From the NCBI GenBank assembly GCA_937874275.1, contig CALNAU010000195.1:1-29431 (forward strand): a stretch of DNA of 29,431 nt. Direction: 5' to 3'. Positions within the stretch are counted from its first letter, which is position 1, and each line of letters opens with the position of its first letter. The translations under genes were made by a program, and so were the position numbers. The notes under the pieces are model-generated. The model ran no database searches. It saw nothing but the letters and a program-made list of their open reading frames with translations, and was not told the origin of the DNA. Shown here piece by piece: positions 8,374 to 16,675 of the stretch. The DNA comes from an uncultured Clostridia bacterium (GTDB lineage Bacteria > Bacillota > Clostridia > Christensenellales > Aristaeellaceae).

Positions 8374-9987
8374 ATGAAGAGACTGCTTGCCCTGTTTCTG
8401 GCATTGACCCTGATGACAGTTGCACTTCCGATGTCCGCCAGCCTGGCCGAGGCGAAGGAGAATAAGCTTGTTTTCCAGATGGGCGGCGAGCCGGACAGCA
8501 TGGATCCCACCATGAATGACTATGCCAGCGGCTCCTACGCCCTGCAGAGCCTGTTCCGGGGGCTGTACAAGTTCGCGCCCGATGGCACGCTGGTGCATGC
8601 CCTGGCGGAAAGCCACACCGTGTCCGAAGATGGCCTGGTGTATGTCTTTACCCTCCGCGAAGGCCTCAAATGGTCGGACGGCAGCCCGCTGACCGCGCAG
8701 GACTTTGAGTATTCCTGGAAGCGCGTGCTGGATCCGGCGTTAGCGTCTGAGACCGCGTACACCTTGTACGGCGTCATCAAAAACGGGTACGAACACTTTG
8801 TCGACCAGACCGCCACCGCGGACGAGGTGGGCGTCAAGGCCCTGGATGACCGCACGCTGGAGGTCACCCTGATGGCCCCCGCGCCCTACTTCATCTCCAT
8901 GACGGCCTCCACCGCGTTCATGCCCGTCAAGAAGGCCATCATTGACGAGTATGGCGAGGAGTGGGAGACCAAGGTAGAAAGCTATGTGTGCAATGGTCCC
9001 TTCATGGTGACCGAGATGCTGCCTGATGAGAAATACGTATTTGTGAAGAACCCCCACTACTACAACGCCGATGAAGTCAAGATTGACACGCTGGAATACG
9101 TGTTCCTCGGCGCGTCGGAGACCGTGCTGCTGGCCTTTGAGGGCGGCGAAATTGACGTGGCCACCTCGGTCAACGCGGATGCCGAAGCCAAGTATCGCGA
9201 CACCGAAAACCTGGTCATTTCCGACCGCATCGGCTACCGCTACTATGAATTCAACACCGCCAACAAGCCGGTGGATGATGCCCGCGTGCGCCGCGCGCTC
9301 ACCATGGCCATCAACCGCGAGGTGCTCATCAGCGCCATTTTGCAAAGCGATATGCCGGCGCTGCGCGGCTTCATCCCGCACGCCTTCCCGGACATCGCCG
9401 ACCCCAGCAAGGGCTGGCGCGAGGTGCATCCGGATACCTTCAGCGAGGACATTGAGGCCGCCAAGGCGCTGTTGGCCGATGCCGGCTATCCCGATGGCAA
9501 GGATTTCCCGGCCATCCGCCTGGTGCAGACACCCGACGCCACGCTGGTCAAGGTGGCCCAGGCCATGGCCCAGATGTGGAAGCAGAACCTGAATGTGGAT
9601 ACCGAGATTGTGACCGTTGAAAGCGGCGTCTACTGGTCCGACGCCGGCCAGCGCGACACGGGCGAGTTTGAACTGGCCTACATGGGCTATACCGGCGACT
9701 ACCTGGATCCCTCCAGCATCCTGTTCAACTTCGCCAGCGAGAAGGAAGAGAATGTGATGCGCTGGAACAACGAAGCCTACAACGACATGATGAAGAAGGC
9801 CCGCTCGGGCGTCACCGGCGAGGAGCGCGAGAAGCTGTTTGAGGAAGCCGAGGCGCTGCTCACGGAAGAGTGCCCTGTGATGCCGGTATACAGCTATGTA
9901 TCCTCCGCCTTGGTCAGCAGCCGGGTGAAGGGCTTTACCCGCAACTACATCGGCCACCCCAACTTCGAGTACTGCTATATCGAGTAG
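8374..9987 (+). CDS. Extracytoplasmic peptide-binding protein, OppA/DppA family (system 1)
   Basis: This 537-residue family 5 substrate-binding protein (SBP_bac_5) is the partner of the divergent importer at 4358-8191. The ATG at 8374 follows a CGGAGGA ribosome site with about 6-nt spacing. It has a Sec signal peptide (MKRLL, long hydrophobic core) with likely cleavage at ASLA or AEA (residues 24-27). There is no lipobox cysteine, so it should be released as a soluble protein. The mature part starts with the family pattern GGEPDSMDP, followed by FTLREGLKWSDGSPLT, and near the C terminus GYTGDYLDPSSIL corresponds to the ADYNEP-like ligand-site segment of OppA. Length and motifs are closest to classical oligopeptide-binding proteins. 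Assignment to the adjacent permease is by position. Confidence 0.9.
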   Translation: MKRLLALFLALTLMTVALPMSASLAEAKENKLVFQMGGEPDSMDPTMNDYASGSYALQSLFRGLYKFAPDGTLVHALAESHTVSEDGLVYVFTLREGLKWSDGSPLTAQDFEYSWKRVLDPALASETAYTLYGVIKNGYEHFVDQTATADEVGVKALDDRTLEVTLMAPAPYFISMTASTAFMPVKKAIIDEYGEEWETKVESYVCNGPFMVTEMLPDEKYVFVKNPHYYNADEVKIDTLEYVFLGASETVLLAFEGGEIDVATSVNADAEAKYRDTENLVISDRIGYRYYEFNTANKPVDDARVRRALTMAINREVLISAILQSDMPALRGFIPHAFPDIADPSKGWREVHPDTFSEDIEAAKALLADAGYPDGKDFPAIRLVQTPDATLVKVAQAMAQMWKQNLNVDTEIVTVESGVYWSDAGQRDTGEFELAYMGYTGDYLDPSSILFNFASEKEENVMRWNNEAYNDMMKKARSGVTGEEREKLFEEAEALLTEECPVMPVYSYVSSALVSSRVKGFTRNYIGHPNFEYCYIE

Positions 9988-10010
9988 TCATTTCACTCCT
10001 TCTAACCCCG

Positions 10011-10034
10011 CCCCCTCCGCTCTGGCGGAGGGGG
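10011..10034 (+). terminator. Probable terminator hairpin after the system 1 binding protein
   Basis: A perfect 10-bp stem, CCCCCTCCGC with its complement, closes a TCTG loop 23 nt after the stop codon. The following bases are not a clean U-run, so termination may be partial. Confidence 0.6.
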
Positions 10035-10080
10035 CATCCACACCAATGGTATACCGTTTTTGCATGAAAATTGTATTGTC

Positions 10081-10109
10081 TTGCATCCCATGGGGTCTGC
10101 CGCTATAAT
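10081..10109 (+). promoter_or_regulatory. Sigma-A promoter for importer system 2
   Basis: TTGCAT (10081-10086) and a perfect TATAAT (10104-10109) are 17 nt apart. The inferred start near 10116 leaves an unusually long leader of about 235 nt before the binding-protein ATG at 10351. Confidence 0.7.
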
Positions 10110-10115
10110 ATGCGC

Positions 10116-10350
10116 ATTCCCGGTGAGCGGACAAATGCCGTATCGGCAGCCGGCGGCGAACCTTATACGAATTCCATTCTACGCTTATTTTGGTACTCAC
10201 GCGCGGAGGGGTGCAGGTTCCCCCGGGTGAAAAACCAAGATGCCCGACGCTTTACATGAAAAGTGAAAGACTCATGCCCATTCGGGCATCCAGCCATGAA
10301 CCCCATGCCGGCGGTTGACCGGCTGAAGAATAGAGGAGGAGAGAACACTG
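10116..10350 (+). promoter_or_regulatory. Long structured 5' leader of importer system 2, possible cis-regulatory RNA
   Basis: About 235 nt without a convincing gene. Visible hairpins are TGCCG-tat-CGGCA (10136-10148), GGGG/CCCC around 10208-10223, and GCCGG/CCGGC (10307-10323) just before the ribosome site. GGGCAT at 10284-10289 can pair either with the adjacent ATGCCC (10274-10279) or, extended to 8 bp, with GATGCCCG at 10239-10246. The distal pairing would enclose an inner CTTTAC/GTGAAAG helix (10250-10269). It does not match riboswitch classes I can recall by eye, including T-box and GEMM-type c-di-GMP. That it is regulatory is an inference from length and alternative pairing. Confidence 0.4.
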
Positions 10351-12306
10351 ATGAAGAGAATGCTGGCTCTGTTTCTATCCATCATGATGTTGGCTACCAT
10401 GGCGACGGCGTTTGGCGAGCAGGTTGCCCCGCCGGAGGGAGCCGCGGCGCAGCAGGTGGTCAAGCTGATGTACTCCAGTGAAATGTCCGACTGGAACCCG
10501 CTGCATCCGTCGGCCGCCGGCGACTGGGCCAACTGGATTGACACGCTGGTTGAGTACGACAACTACGGCATGGTGCAGCCCTGTCTGGCCGAGAGCTGGA
10601 CGCAGTCTGAAGACGGCCTGACGTGGACCTTTAAAATCCGCGAAGGCGTCAAGTGGCAGTACAACGACGGCAGCGAGTATGGTGCCGACGTGGTGGCAGA
10701 GGACTGGGTGACCAGCGCCAAGTGGATTCTGGACCCCGCCAACACCGCCCGCACCGCCGACCTGTTGTTCGACATCGTAGGCGCTGAGGACTATTACAAG
10801 GCGATGGAAACCACCGAGCGCAACGGCGACTGGGAGACTGTGGGCATCAAGGCTGTCAGCCCCTATGAGCTGCAGTTCACGCTGCTTGCGCCCTCCCCGT
10901 ACTTCCTCTCCCGTCTGACTTACAACTGGGGTTACCCCACCAACGCCCAGTACCTGGCGGACATGGGGGAGACCTTTGGCACCGACAACACCACGTTCCT
11001 CTACTGCGGTGCCTTCCTGTGCACGCAGTGGGAGCCCAACTCCTACATGATCAGCGAGCGCAACCCGCTGTACTGGGACATTGAGGACATTCACGTGGAG
11101 CGCATCGAGGAGCGCTACAACGCGGAAGCCTCCGTACTGGAAGCGGAAGCCCTGCTGCGCGGCGAAGTGACCACGGCCAGCATCCCGCCCGCCCAGGTGG
11201 ACGGCTGGCTCAACGACGCTGAGCGCGCCACGATGATTCGCCCCGCGCGCCCCGGCACCGGCAGCAACTACAGCTACTTCTATCTGTTCAACTTCATGCC
11301 CACCTATGAGGAGAAGACCGTAGACGGCTTCACCCTCAACCGGGAGCAGTGGCTGAAGGCCGCCAACAACATCAACTTCCGCAAGTCGCTGTACTACGGG
11401 CTGGACCGCATCAAGGGCGTCAGCACCTACAACCAGTACACGCCTGAGGAATACATTATCCGCACCATCACCCCGCCCAACTTCGTCGCGGCCGATGGCA
11501 AGGACTACCCCGATTTCGATGTGCTGCAGCCCTTCAGCTCGGAGGAGCAGTTCCAGCCCGAAAAGGCCCTGGAGTACAAGGCCAAGGCTGTGGAAGAGCT
11601 GACCGCCGCGGGCGTCACCTTCCCCATCGTGGCGTACATGCCCTACCAGACCGATACCACCCAGGTCAGCCTGGCGGTGGTTGTCTCCCAGCAACTGGAA
11701 GAGCTGCTGGGCAAGGATTACGTCCACTTCGTGCTGGAAGGCTATCCGTCCACCAACTTCCTGTCCACCACCCGCCGCGCGGGCAACTACTCCTTCATGA
11801 TGAGCTGGTGGGGCCCGGACTACGCCGACCCCGAGACCTACACCGACCCCTTCAACCTGGGTCAGGCTTACAGCTACATCTGGCGTGCGGACGGCATGGC
11901 GACCGAAACCACCCAGGATGACCCGGACGGGCGCATGGGCCGCAGCGGCTTTGATGAGACCTACTGGAAGGATTTCATCTACGCCGACATGGTCGAGGAA
12001 GCCACCAAGGAAAAGATCAACACCAGCGTGCGCTACACCGGCATCGCGGCCACCGAGGCCTGGCTGCTGGAAAACGCGTTCATCATCCCGCTGGGCCTGC
12101 TGGAGGACACCGGCTATGTCTCCTCCGTCCTCAACCCCTTTGAGAGCCAGTACGCGCCCTTTGGCCTATCCAACGCCCGCTACAAGTATCAGTGGGTGTA
12201 TGACAAGCCCATGGATACCGAAACCTACTTTGCCAAGCTGGCCGAGTGGGAGGCCGAGCGCGCCGAGCGCATCGCCTACGCGGAAGCCAACAACATCGAC
12301 TACTAA
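10351..12306 (+). CDS. Extracytoplasmic substrate-binding protein, OppA family (system 2)
   Basis: This 651-residue SBP_bac_5 protein is the first gene of a five-gene importer operon. The ATG at 10351 follows GAGGAGGAG with suitable spacing. Signal peptide MKRMLALFLS and on has predicted cleavage near ATA or AFG (residues 20-22) and no lipobox cysteine. Family signatures are SEDGLTWTFKIREGVKW near the N terminus and SWWGPDYADPETYTDPF near the C terminus. It is about 110 residues longer than the system 1 protein and clearly closest to the binding protein at 16676, which shares both signatures and the C-terminal SQYAPFG-like segment. Peptides are the default substrate for the family, but related proteins bind oligosaccharides or nickel complexes, so the ligand is open. 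Confidence 0.9.
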   Translation: MKRMLALFLSIMMLATMATAFGEQVAPPEGAAAQQVVKLMYSSEMSDWNPLHPSAAGDWANWIDTLVEYDNYGMVQPCLAESWTQSEDGLTWTFKIREGVKWQYNDGSEYGADVVAEDWVTSAKWILDPANTARTADLLFDIVGAEDYYKAMETTERNGDWETVGIKAVSPYELQFTLLAPSPYFLSRLTYNWGYPTNAQYLADMGETFGTDNTTFLYCGAFLCTQWEPNSYMISERNPLYWDIEDIHVERIEERYNAEASVLEAEALLRGEVTTASIPPAQVDGWLNDAERATMIRPARPGTGSNYSYFYLFNFMPTYEEKTVDGFTLNREQWLKAANNINFRKSLYYGLDRIKGVSTYNQYTPEEYIIRTITPPNFVAADGKDYPDFDVLQPFSSEEQFQPEKALEYKAKAVEELTAAGVTFPIVAYMPYQTDTTQVSLAVVVSQQLEELLGKDYVHFVLEGYPSTNFLSTTRRAGNYSFMMSWWGPDYADPETYTDPFNLGQAYSYIWRADGMATETTQDDPDGRMGRSGFDETYWKDFIYADMVEEATKEKINTSVRYTGIAATEAWLLENAFIIPLGLLEDTGYVSSVLNPFESQYAPFGLSNARYKYQWVYDKPMDTETYFAKLAEWEAERAERIAYAEANNIDY

Positions 12307-12349
12307 TCCCACGTAATTTGATGCGCCTGATATGGCGCGCATAACCACC

Positions 12350-12384
12350 GCACGGGGAGCCCTCTCCACGAGGGCTCTCCGTGC
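12350..12384 (+). terminator. Intra-operon stem-loop between binding protein and permease (system 2)
   Basis: A 15-bp stem with one G-U pair (GCACGGGGAGCCCTC with its complement) closes a TCCAC loop, 43 nt after the binding-protein stop and about 75 nt before the permease start. There is no U-run directly after it, so it may act as a partial terminator or as a 3'-end stabiliser that keeps binding protein above permease. A smaller GCGCC/GGCGC hairpin precedes it at 12323-12338. Confidence 0.55.
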
Positions 12385-12460
12385 GATAACAACAATTGAT
12401 TTCGGCCGGGGCGTGCATCGCGTCGTGACAGCCCGGTATCAAATGGTGAGGTGACAGCGG

Positions 12461-13408
12461 TTGGTACGGTATATATTGGGACGGCTGGGCAGAGCGTTAA
12501 TCACCATGTTTCTGGTGCTCTCCATCGTATTTTTGCTTATGCGGCTGCTGCCGGTGGATGGCTACTTTGAGGGGCGCTCGGATTTGATGAGCGATACGGT
12601 CAAAAATGTCATCCTCAAGGACCTGGGCCTGCTTGACCCCTGGTACAAGCAGCTGTTTGACTTCTGGCGCAAGCTGCTGCTGGAGGGCGACCTGGGCAAG
12701 TCCATCGTCATCCGCAAAAATGTGCCCGTGGTGCGGCTCATCTGGCCCAAGGCCAAGATGTCGTTTGAGTTTGGCATCATCGCGCTGGTCATCCAGCAGG
12801 TGTTCGGGCTGAGCATGGGCGTGCTGATGGCGCGCTACAAGGGCAAGTTTGCCGACAAGATGGGCAACCTGTACATATTGCTCATCAATGCGCTGCCGGC
12901 TGCGGTATATTATCTGGCCATTCAACTGTACCTGTCCTCGGTGCTCAAACTGCCGATGCTGTACGACCCCATGAACGCGGCCAGCCGCATATTGCCCATC
13001 CTGTGCCTGTCCCTGGGCGGCATCGCCTCCAATGCCATGTGGATGCGCCGCTACATGGTGGACCAGATGAACATGGACTATATCCGCCTGGCGCGCGCCA
13101 AGGGCATGACCTCCAGCCAGGTGGCCTTCCGGCATGTGATGCGCAACGCCTTTATCCCCATGGCGCAGAGTTTGCCGACGGCCGTGTTATTCACCATCTC
13201 GGGCTCGCTGTATGTGGAGTCGCTCTTTTCCATCCCGGGGCTGGGCGGGCTGCTGATACAGTCCATCCAGCGGCAAGATAATACCATGGTGCAGGCGATG
13301 GTGCTGCTGTACTCGGTCATCAGCATCTCCGGGCTGCTGCTGGGCGATATCGCCATGATGATTTGCGACCCGCGCATCAAGCTGACCAAGAAGGGGGAGA
13401 GCCGATGA
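12461..13408 (+). CDS. ABC importer permease, OppB type (system 2)
   Basis: This 315-residue first permease subunit starts at TTG 12461 (MVRYILGRLGRAL), with GGTGAGGTGA just upstream. It has about six membrane helices, with a longer first extracytoplasmic loop (about residues 32-95) than inner loops, as in OppB. The EAA loop is DYIRLARAKGMTSSQVAFRH, and SIPGLGGLLIQSI is the conserved C-terminal loop. Its closest relative in the window is 18639-19580. The stop overlaps the next ATG by 4 nt. Confidence 0.9.
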   Translation: MVRYILGRLGRALITMFLVLSIVFLLMRLLPVDGYFEGRSDLMSDTVKNVILKDLGLLDPWYKQLFDFWRKLLLEGDLGKSIVIRKNVPVVRLIWPKAKMSFEFGIIALVIQQVFGLSMGVLMARYKGKFADKMGNLYILLINALPAAVYYLAIQLYLSSVLKLPMLYDPMNAASRILPILCLSLGGIASNAMWMRRYMVDQMNMDYIRLARAKGMTSSQVAFRHVMRNAFIPMAQSLPTAVLFTISGSLYVESLFSIPGLGGLLIQSIQRQDNTMVQAMVLLYSVISISGLLLGDIAMMICDPRIKLTKKGESR

Positions 13409-14445
13409 AGACGGACAACCAAACGCCAAGAACGTCGTTCTTCCGCTTCAAGGACTATAAACTGCAGAAGATGCAAAAGGCGTTCAACGATGCCGAGCAG
13501 ACCGATCCGGCTTCGGTGGCCGACGACCTGTTCGACTTTGCCGACCACGACCTGCTGGACGCGGAGCGCATCGGCTACTCCAACTACTCCTACTGGCGCA
13601 GCACCTTCCAGGTGTTTTTCAGGAAAAAGGTATCGGTGTTTCTGCTGGGCTTTTTGATTACGCTGCTGGCCTTCACCATCGTGCAGCCCCTGCTGCCCAA
13701 TCAGAAGGACCCGTACCGCGTATACAACAACGAGGCCGGCGCCACGCTGATGAATGTGCAGCCCAATGCGGAATTCTGGTTTGGCACCAACAACATCGGC
13801 CAGGATATCTGGTCGCGCATCTGGTCGGGCACGCGCACCAGCCTGTTCATCGGCCTGTGCGTGGCGCTGAGCAACAACATCATCGGCATCATATTGGGTT
13901 CCATCTGGGGGTACGCGCGAAAATGGGACAAGCTGTTTACGGAGGTATACAACCTCTTTGACAACATCCCCTACACCGTGCTGCGCATGCTGCTGATGTA
14001 CATCATGCGCCCCAGCCTCAAGACCATGATTTTCGTCATGTGCCTGACCGGTTGGATTGGGATGTCCAAGTATATCCGCAACCTCATCCTCATCTACCGC
14101 GACCGGGAGTTCAACCTGGCCTCCCGCTGCCTGGGCACGCCGCCGCAGCGCATCATCATCAAGAACATTCTGCCGCAGCTGATTTCGGTCATCATGCTGC
14201 AGACGGCGCTGGCCATCCCGGAGGCCATCGGCTCGGAGGTGTTCCTCACCTACATCGGCCTGGGCCTGCCGGTCAGCATCCCGTCGCTGGGCAACCTCAT
14301 CAATGAGGGCCGCCGGGTGATGCTGGTGGCCAGCCAGCGCTATCAACTGCTGTACCCGGTGCTGGTGGTATCGGCCATCACCATCTCGTTTTATGCGCTG
14401 GGCAACGCCTTCGCGGACGCCTCTGACCCGCGCAACCACAGGTAA
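13405..14445 (+). CDS. ABC importer permease, OppC type, short-loop form (system 2)
   Basis: This 346-residue permease starts at ATG 13405, inside the previous stop (ATGA); the upstream in-frame ATG at 13363 lies within the B gene and has no ribosome site. A long charged cytoplasmic N terminus (about 70 residues) ends in GYSNYSYW, then comes helix 1 (about 76-95). Only about 25 residues separate LLPNQ (96-100) from the C-type motif FGTNNIGQDIW (from 126). The docking loop reads EFNLASRCLGTPPQRIIIKN. It is the direct paralogue of 19580-20962, which carries about 135 extra residues in this same loop. Confidence 0.9.
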   Translation: MKTDNQTPRTSFFRFKDYKLQKMQKAFNDAEQTDPASVADDLFDFADHDLLDAERIGYSNYSYWRSTFQVFFRKKVSVFLLGFLITLLAFTIVQPLLPNQKDPYRVYNNEAGATLMNVQPNAEFWFGTNNIGQDIWSRIWSGTRTSLFIGLCVALSNNIIGIILGSIWGYARKWDKLFTEVYNLFDNIPYTVLRMLLMYIMRPSLKTMIFVMCLTGWIGMSKYIRNLILIYRDREFNLASRCLGTPPQRIIIKNILPQLISVIMLQTALAIPEAIGSEVFLTYIGLGLPVSIPSLGNLINEGRRVMLVASQRYQLLYPVLVVSAITISFYALGNAFADASDPRNHR

Positions 14446-14457
14446 GGGGGCGATGAG

Positions 14458-15522
14458 ATGAACGAATACAAGTACACCGAACCAATCCTGACCGTCAAGG
14501 ACCTGGTGGTCAAGTTCAACCTGCGCGGCCAGGTGCTGACCGCCGTGCGCGGCATCAGCATGGAGCTGTTCAAGGGCGAGAGCTTGGCCATCGTGGGCGA
14601 ATCGGGCTCCGGCAAGAGCGTGTTTACCAAGACATTCATCGGATTGCTGGACAACAACGGCTGGATTGCCAACGGTTCCATCGAATACGGCGGCTACGAC
14701 CTGACGGATTTTAAGACCGAGCGCGACTGGCTGAAGGTGCGCGGCAAGCGCATCGCCATGGTGTTTCAGGACCCCATGACCAGCCTCAACCCCTTGAAGA
14801 CCGTGGGAAAGCAGGTGCAGGAGGCATTCACCCTGCACAACAAGGTATCCCGGGAGGAGGCCAAGCGCCGCACCGTCGAGCTGCTGGGCGACGTGGGCAT
14901 CCCGGAACCCGAGCGCCGCTACAAGCAGTACCCCCACGAGTTTTCGGGCGGTATGCGCCAGCGCGTGGTCATCGCCATCGCCATGGCCTGTGTGCCCGAG
15001 ATCCTGATATGCGATGAGCCCACCACGGCGCTGGACGTCACTATCCAGGCGCAGATACTGGATTTGATCAAGCGCCTGCAGGCGCGCTACGGCCTGACAG
15101 TGGTGTATATCACCCACGACCTGGGCGTGGTGGCCAACGTGGCCGACCGCATCGCCGTGATGTACGCGGGCGATATCGTAGAAATCGGCCGCAGCGAAGA
15201 GGTGTTCTACGACCCGCGCCATCCCTACACCTGGGCGCTGCTGTCCAGCCTGCCGCAGCTGGGCGTCAAGGGGGAGGACCTGCTGGCCATTCAGGGCACG
15301 CCGCCCAACCTGTTCCAGGAAATCAAGGGGGATGCCTTCGCACCCCGCAACCCGCAGGCGCTGAAGGTGGACTTTGTGGCGCGGCCGCCCTACTTTGAGG
15401 TGACGCCCACCCACAAGGCGCGCACCTGGCTGCTGGACCCGCGCGCGCCGCACCTGGCCCCGCCCATTCACATTGAAAACCTCAGAACCCTGCGCAGGGG
15501 AGGTGTAGATCGTGCCAAGTGA
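14458..15522 (+). CDS. ABC importer ATPase, OppD type without the C-terminal cysteines (system 2)
   Basis: This 354-residue ATPase has Walker A GESGSGKS (47-54), signature FSGGM (162-166), Walker B ILICDE (182-187) and switch His220. The C-terminal domain aligns with that of the system 1 D subunit (GTPPNL, then GDAFAPRN where system 1 has GCPFEPRC). All four cysteine positions are replaced: Asp292, Asn298, Asp305 and Thr323. An iron-sulfur cluster or zinc at this site is therefore not expected, although all ATP-hydrolysis residues are intact. It starts 12 nt after the C gene and overlaps the F gene by 11 nt. Confidence 0.92.
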   Translation: MNEYKYTEPILTVKDLVVKFNLRGQVLTAVRGISMELFKGESLAIVGESGSGKSVFTKTFIGLLDNNGWIANGSIEYGGYDLTDFKTERDWLKVRGKRIAMVFQDPMTSLNPLKTVGKQVQEAFTLHNKVSREEAKRRTVELLGDVGIPEPERRYKQYPHEFSGGMRQRVVIAIAMACVPEILICDEPTTALDVTIQAQILDLIKRLQARYGLTVVYITHDLGVVANVADRIAVMYAGDIVEIGRSEEVFYDPRHPYTWALLSSLPQLGVKGEDLLAIQGTPPNLFQEIKGDAFAPRNPQALKVDFVARPPYFEVTPTHKARTWLLDPRAPHLAPPIHIENLRTLRRGGVDRAK

Positions 15523-16474
15523 CAAGCAGGATGTATTGCTGCAGGTCAGGGACCTGGAGGTGCGCTTCGGCACCAAGCGGCGCCCTTTCATCGCCGTGCA
15601 GGGCGTCAACTTTGACATCTACAAGGGCGAGACCTTCGGCCTGGTGGGCGAATCCGGCTCCGGCAAGACCACCATCGGCCGCGCCATCATCCGCATCAAC
15701 CCCACAAGTGCCGGCGACATCATCTTCAAGGGCGAAAAAATCAACGGCCCCATCAGCAAGGAGCTGGACCGCAAGGTCACCCAGCAGATTCAGATGATAT
15801 TCCAGGACCCCATGGCCAGCCTCAACGAGCGGGCCAAGGTGGACTACATCGTGTCCGAGGGCCTGATGAACGTGGCCAAGGATATGCCCCGCCAGGAGCG
15901 GGAGAAGTCCGTAGCCGAGGCCCTGGCCGATGTGGGTCTGCTGCCGGAGTTCGCCAGCCGTTTCCCGCATGAGTTTTCGGGCGGCCAGCGTCAGCGCATC
16001 GGCATCGCCCGCAGCCTCATCATGGAGCCCGAGTTCATCATCGCCGATGAACCCATCTCCGCGCTGGACGTATCCATCCGGGCTCAGGTGCTGAATTTGC
16101 TGAGCCACCTGCAGCGAAAAAAGGGGCTTACCTACCTGTTCATCGCCCACGACCTGTCCGTCATGCGCTTCATCTGCGACCGCATTGCGGTCATCCACAA
16201 GGGGCAGATTGTTGAGTTGTCCGAGACCGAGCAGCTGTTTGCCAACCCGCTGCATCCCTACACCCAGGCGCTGCTCAGCGCCATCCCGCTGCCCGACCCG
16301 CTGCTGGAGCGCAACAAAGAATTGATGATTTACGACCCGGCCTGCCACGACTACACCACCGACAAGCCCACCTGGCAGGAGATCGAGCCCAATCACTTCG
16401 TGCTGGCTAACCGGCAGGAGCGTGACAGCTACCTGCACCGCATCGCCACCTGCGACTGGCCGCTGCCCAAGTAA
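15512..16474 (+). CDS. ABC importer ATPase, OppF type with a variant C-terminal tail (system 2)
   Basis: The start is GTG at 15512, after AGGGGAGGTG. The 320-residue product has Walker A GESGSGKT (46-53), Q-loop Gln98, signature FSGGQ (155-159), Walker B FIIADE (175-180) and switch His213 (IAHD). After HPYTQALLSAIP (about 248-259) the usual cysteine-bearing tail is missing. It is replaced by a segment with HDYTTDKPTWQEIEP and then HFVLANRQERD, shared almost residue for residue with the F subunit at 22010. It is the last gene of the operon, followed by the terminator at 16546. Confidence 0.92.
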   Translation: MPSDKQDVLLQVRDLEVRFGTKRRPFIAVQGVNFDIYKGETFGLVGESGSGKTTIGRAIIRINPTSAGDIIFKGEKINGPISKELDRKVTQQIQMIFQDPMASLNERAKVDYIVSEGLMNVAKDMPRQEREKSVAEALADVGLLPEFASRFPHEFSGGQRQRIGIARSLIMEPEFIIADEPISALDVSIRAQVLNLLSHLQRKKGLTYLFIAHDLSVMRFICDRIAVIHKGQIVELSETEQLFANPLHPYTQALLSAIPLPDPLLERNKELMIYDPACHDYTTDKPTWQEIEPNHFVLANRQERDSYLHRIATCDWPLPK

Positions 16475-16545
16475 TCACCTCAGCCGGCACAGGAAAAAAC
16501 ACACGGAAAAATAAAATCATCGGGGCGCGGAATGCCGACCAAATC

Positions 16546-16576
16546 GCGGGTTTCCCAACGGGAAGCCCGCTTTGTT
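16546..16576 (+). terminator. Rho-independent terminator of importer system 2
   Basis: GCGGGTTTCCC (16546-16556) pairs with GGGAAGCCCGC (16560-16570) with one G-U pair and an AAC loop, followed by TTTGTT. It lies about 70 nt after the F-gene stop and just before the promoter of system 3, so the two operons are separate transcripts. Confidence 0.8.
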
Positions 16577-16590
16577 GGCCCGGCCTTCAC

Positions 16591-16619
16591 TTGCGCTGGC
16601 CGGGGAATCAGGCTATAAT
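16591..16619 (+). promoter_or_regulatory. Sigma-A promoter for importer system 3
   Basis: TTGCGC (16591-16596) and TATAAT (16614-16619) are 17 nt apart. The leader would be only about 50 nt, unlike the 235-nt leader of the sister operon. Confidence 0.75.
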
Positions 16620-16675
16620 ACGTTCAATGCCTAAAACAGGCGACGACAGAACACAATTGAACAAGGAGGACCCTC

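Noticed and set aside
10071..10259. 62-codon frame in the leader of system 2
   Set aside because: It starts upstream of the promoter, has no ribosome site and no recognisable features.
10116..10350. Known riboswitch or T-box in the long leader
   Set aside because: I looked for T-box (AGGGTGGNACCGCG-like) and GEMM-type c-di-GMP patterns and found none. I keep it only as an unassigned structured leader.
13078..15618. 846-codon open frame on the minus strand
   Set aside because: It lies opposite the well-supported B, C, D and F genes of system 2. Its composition (His/Gln/Ala/Asp-rich, no motif) is the usual reverse shadow of GC-rich genes.
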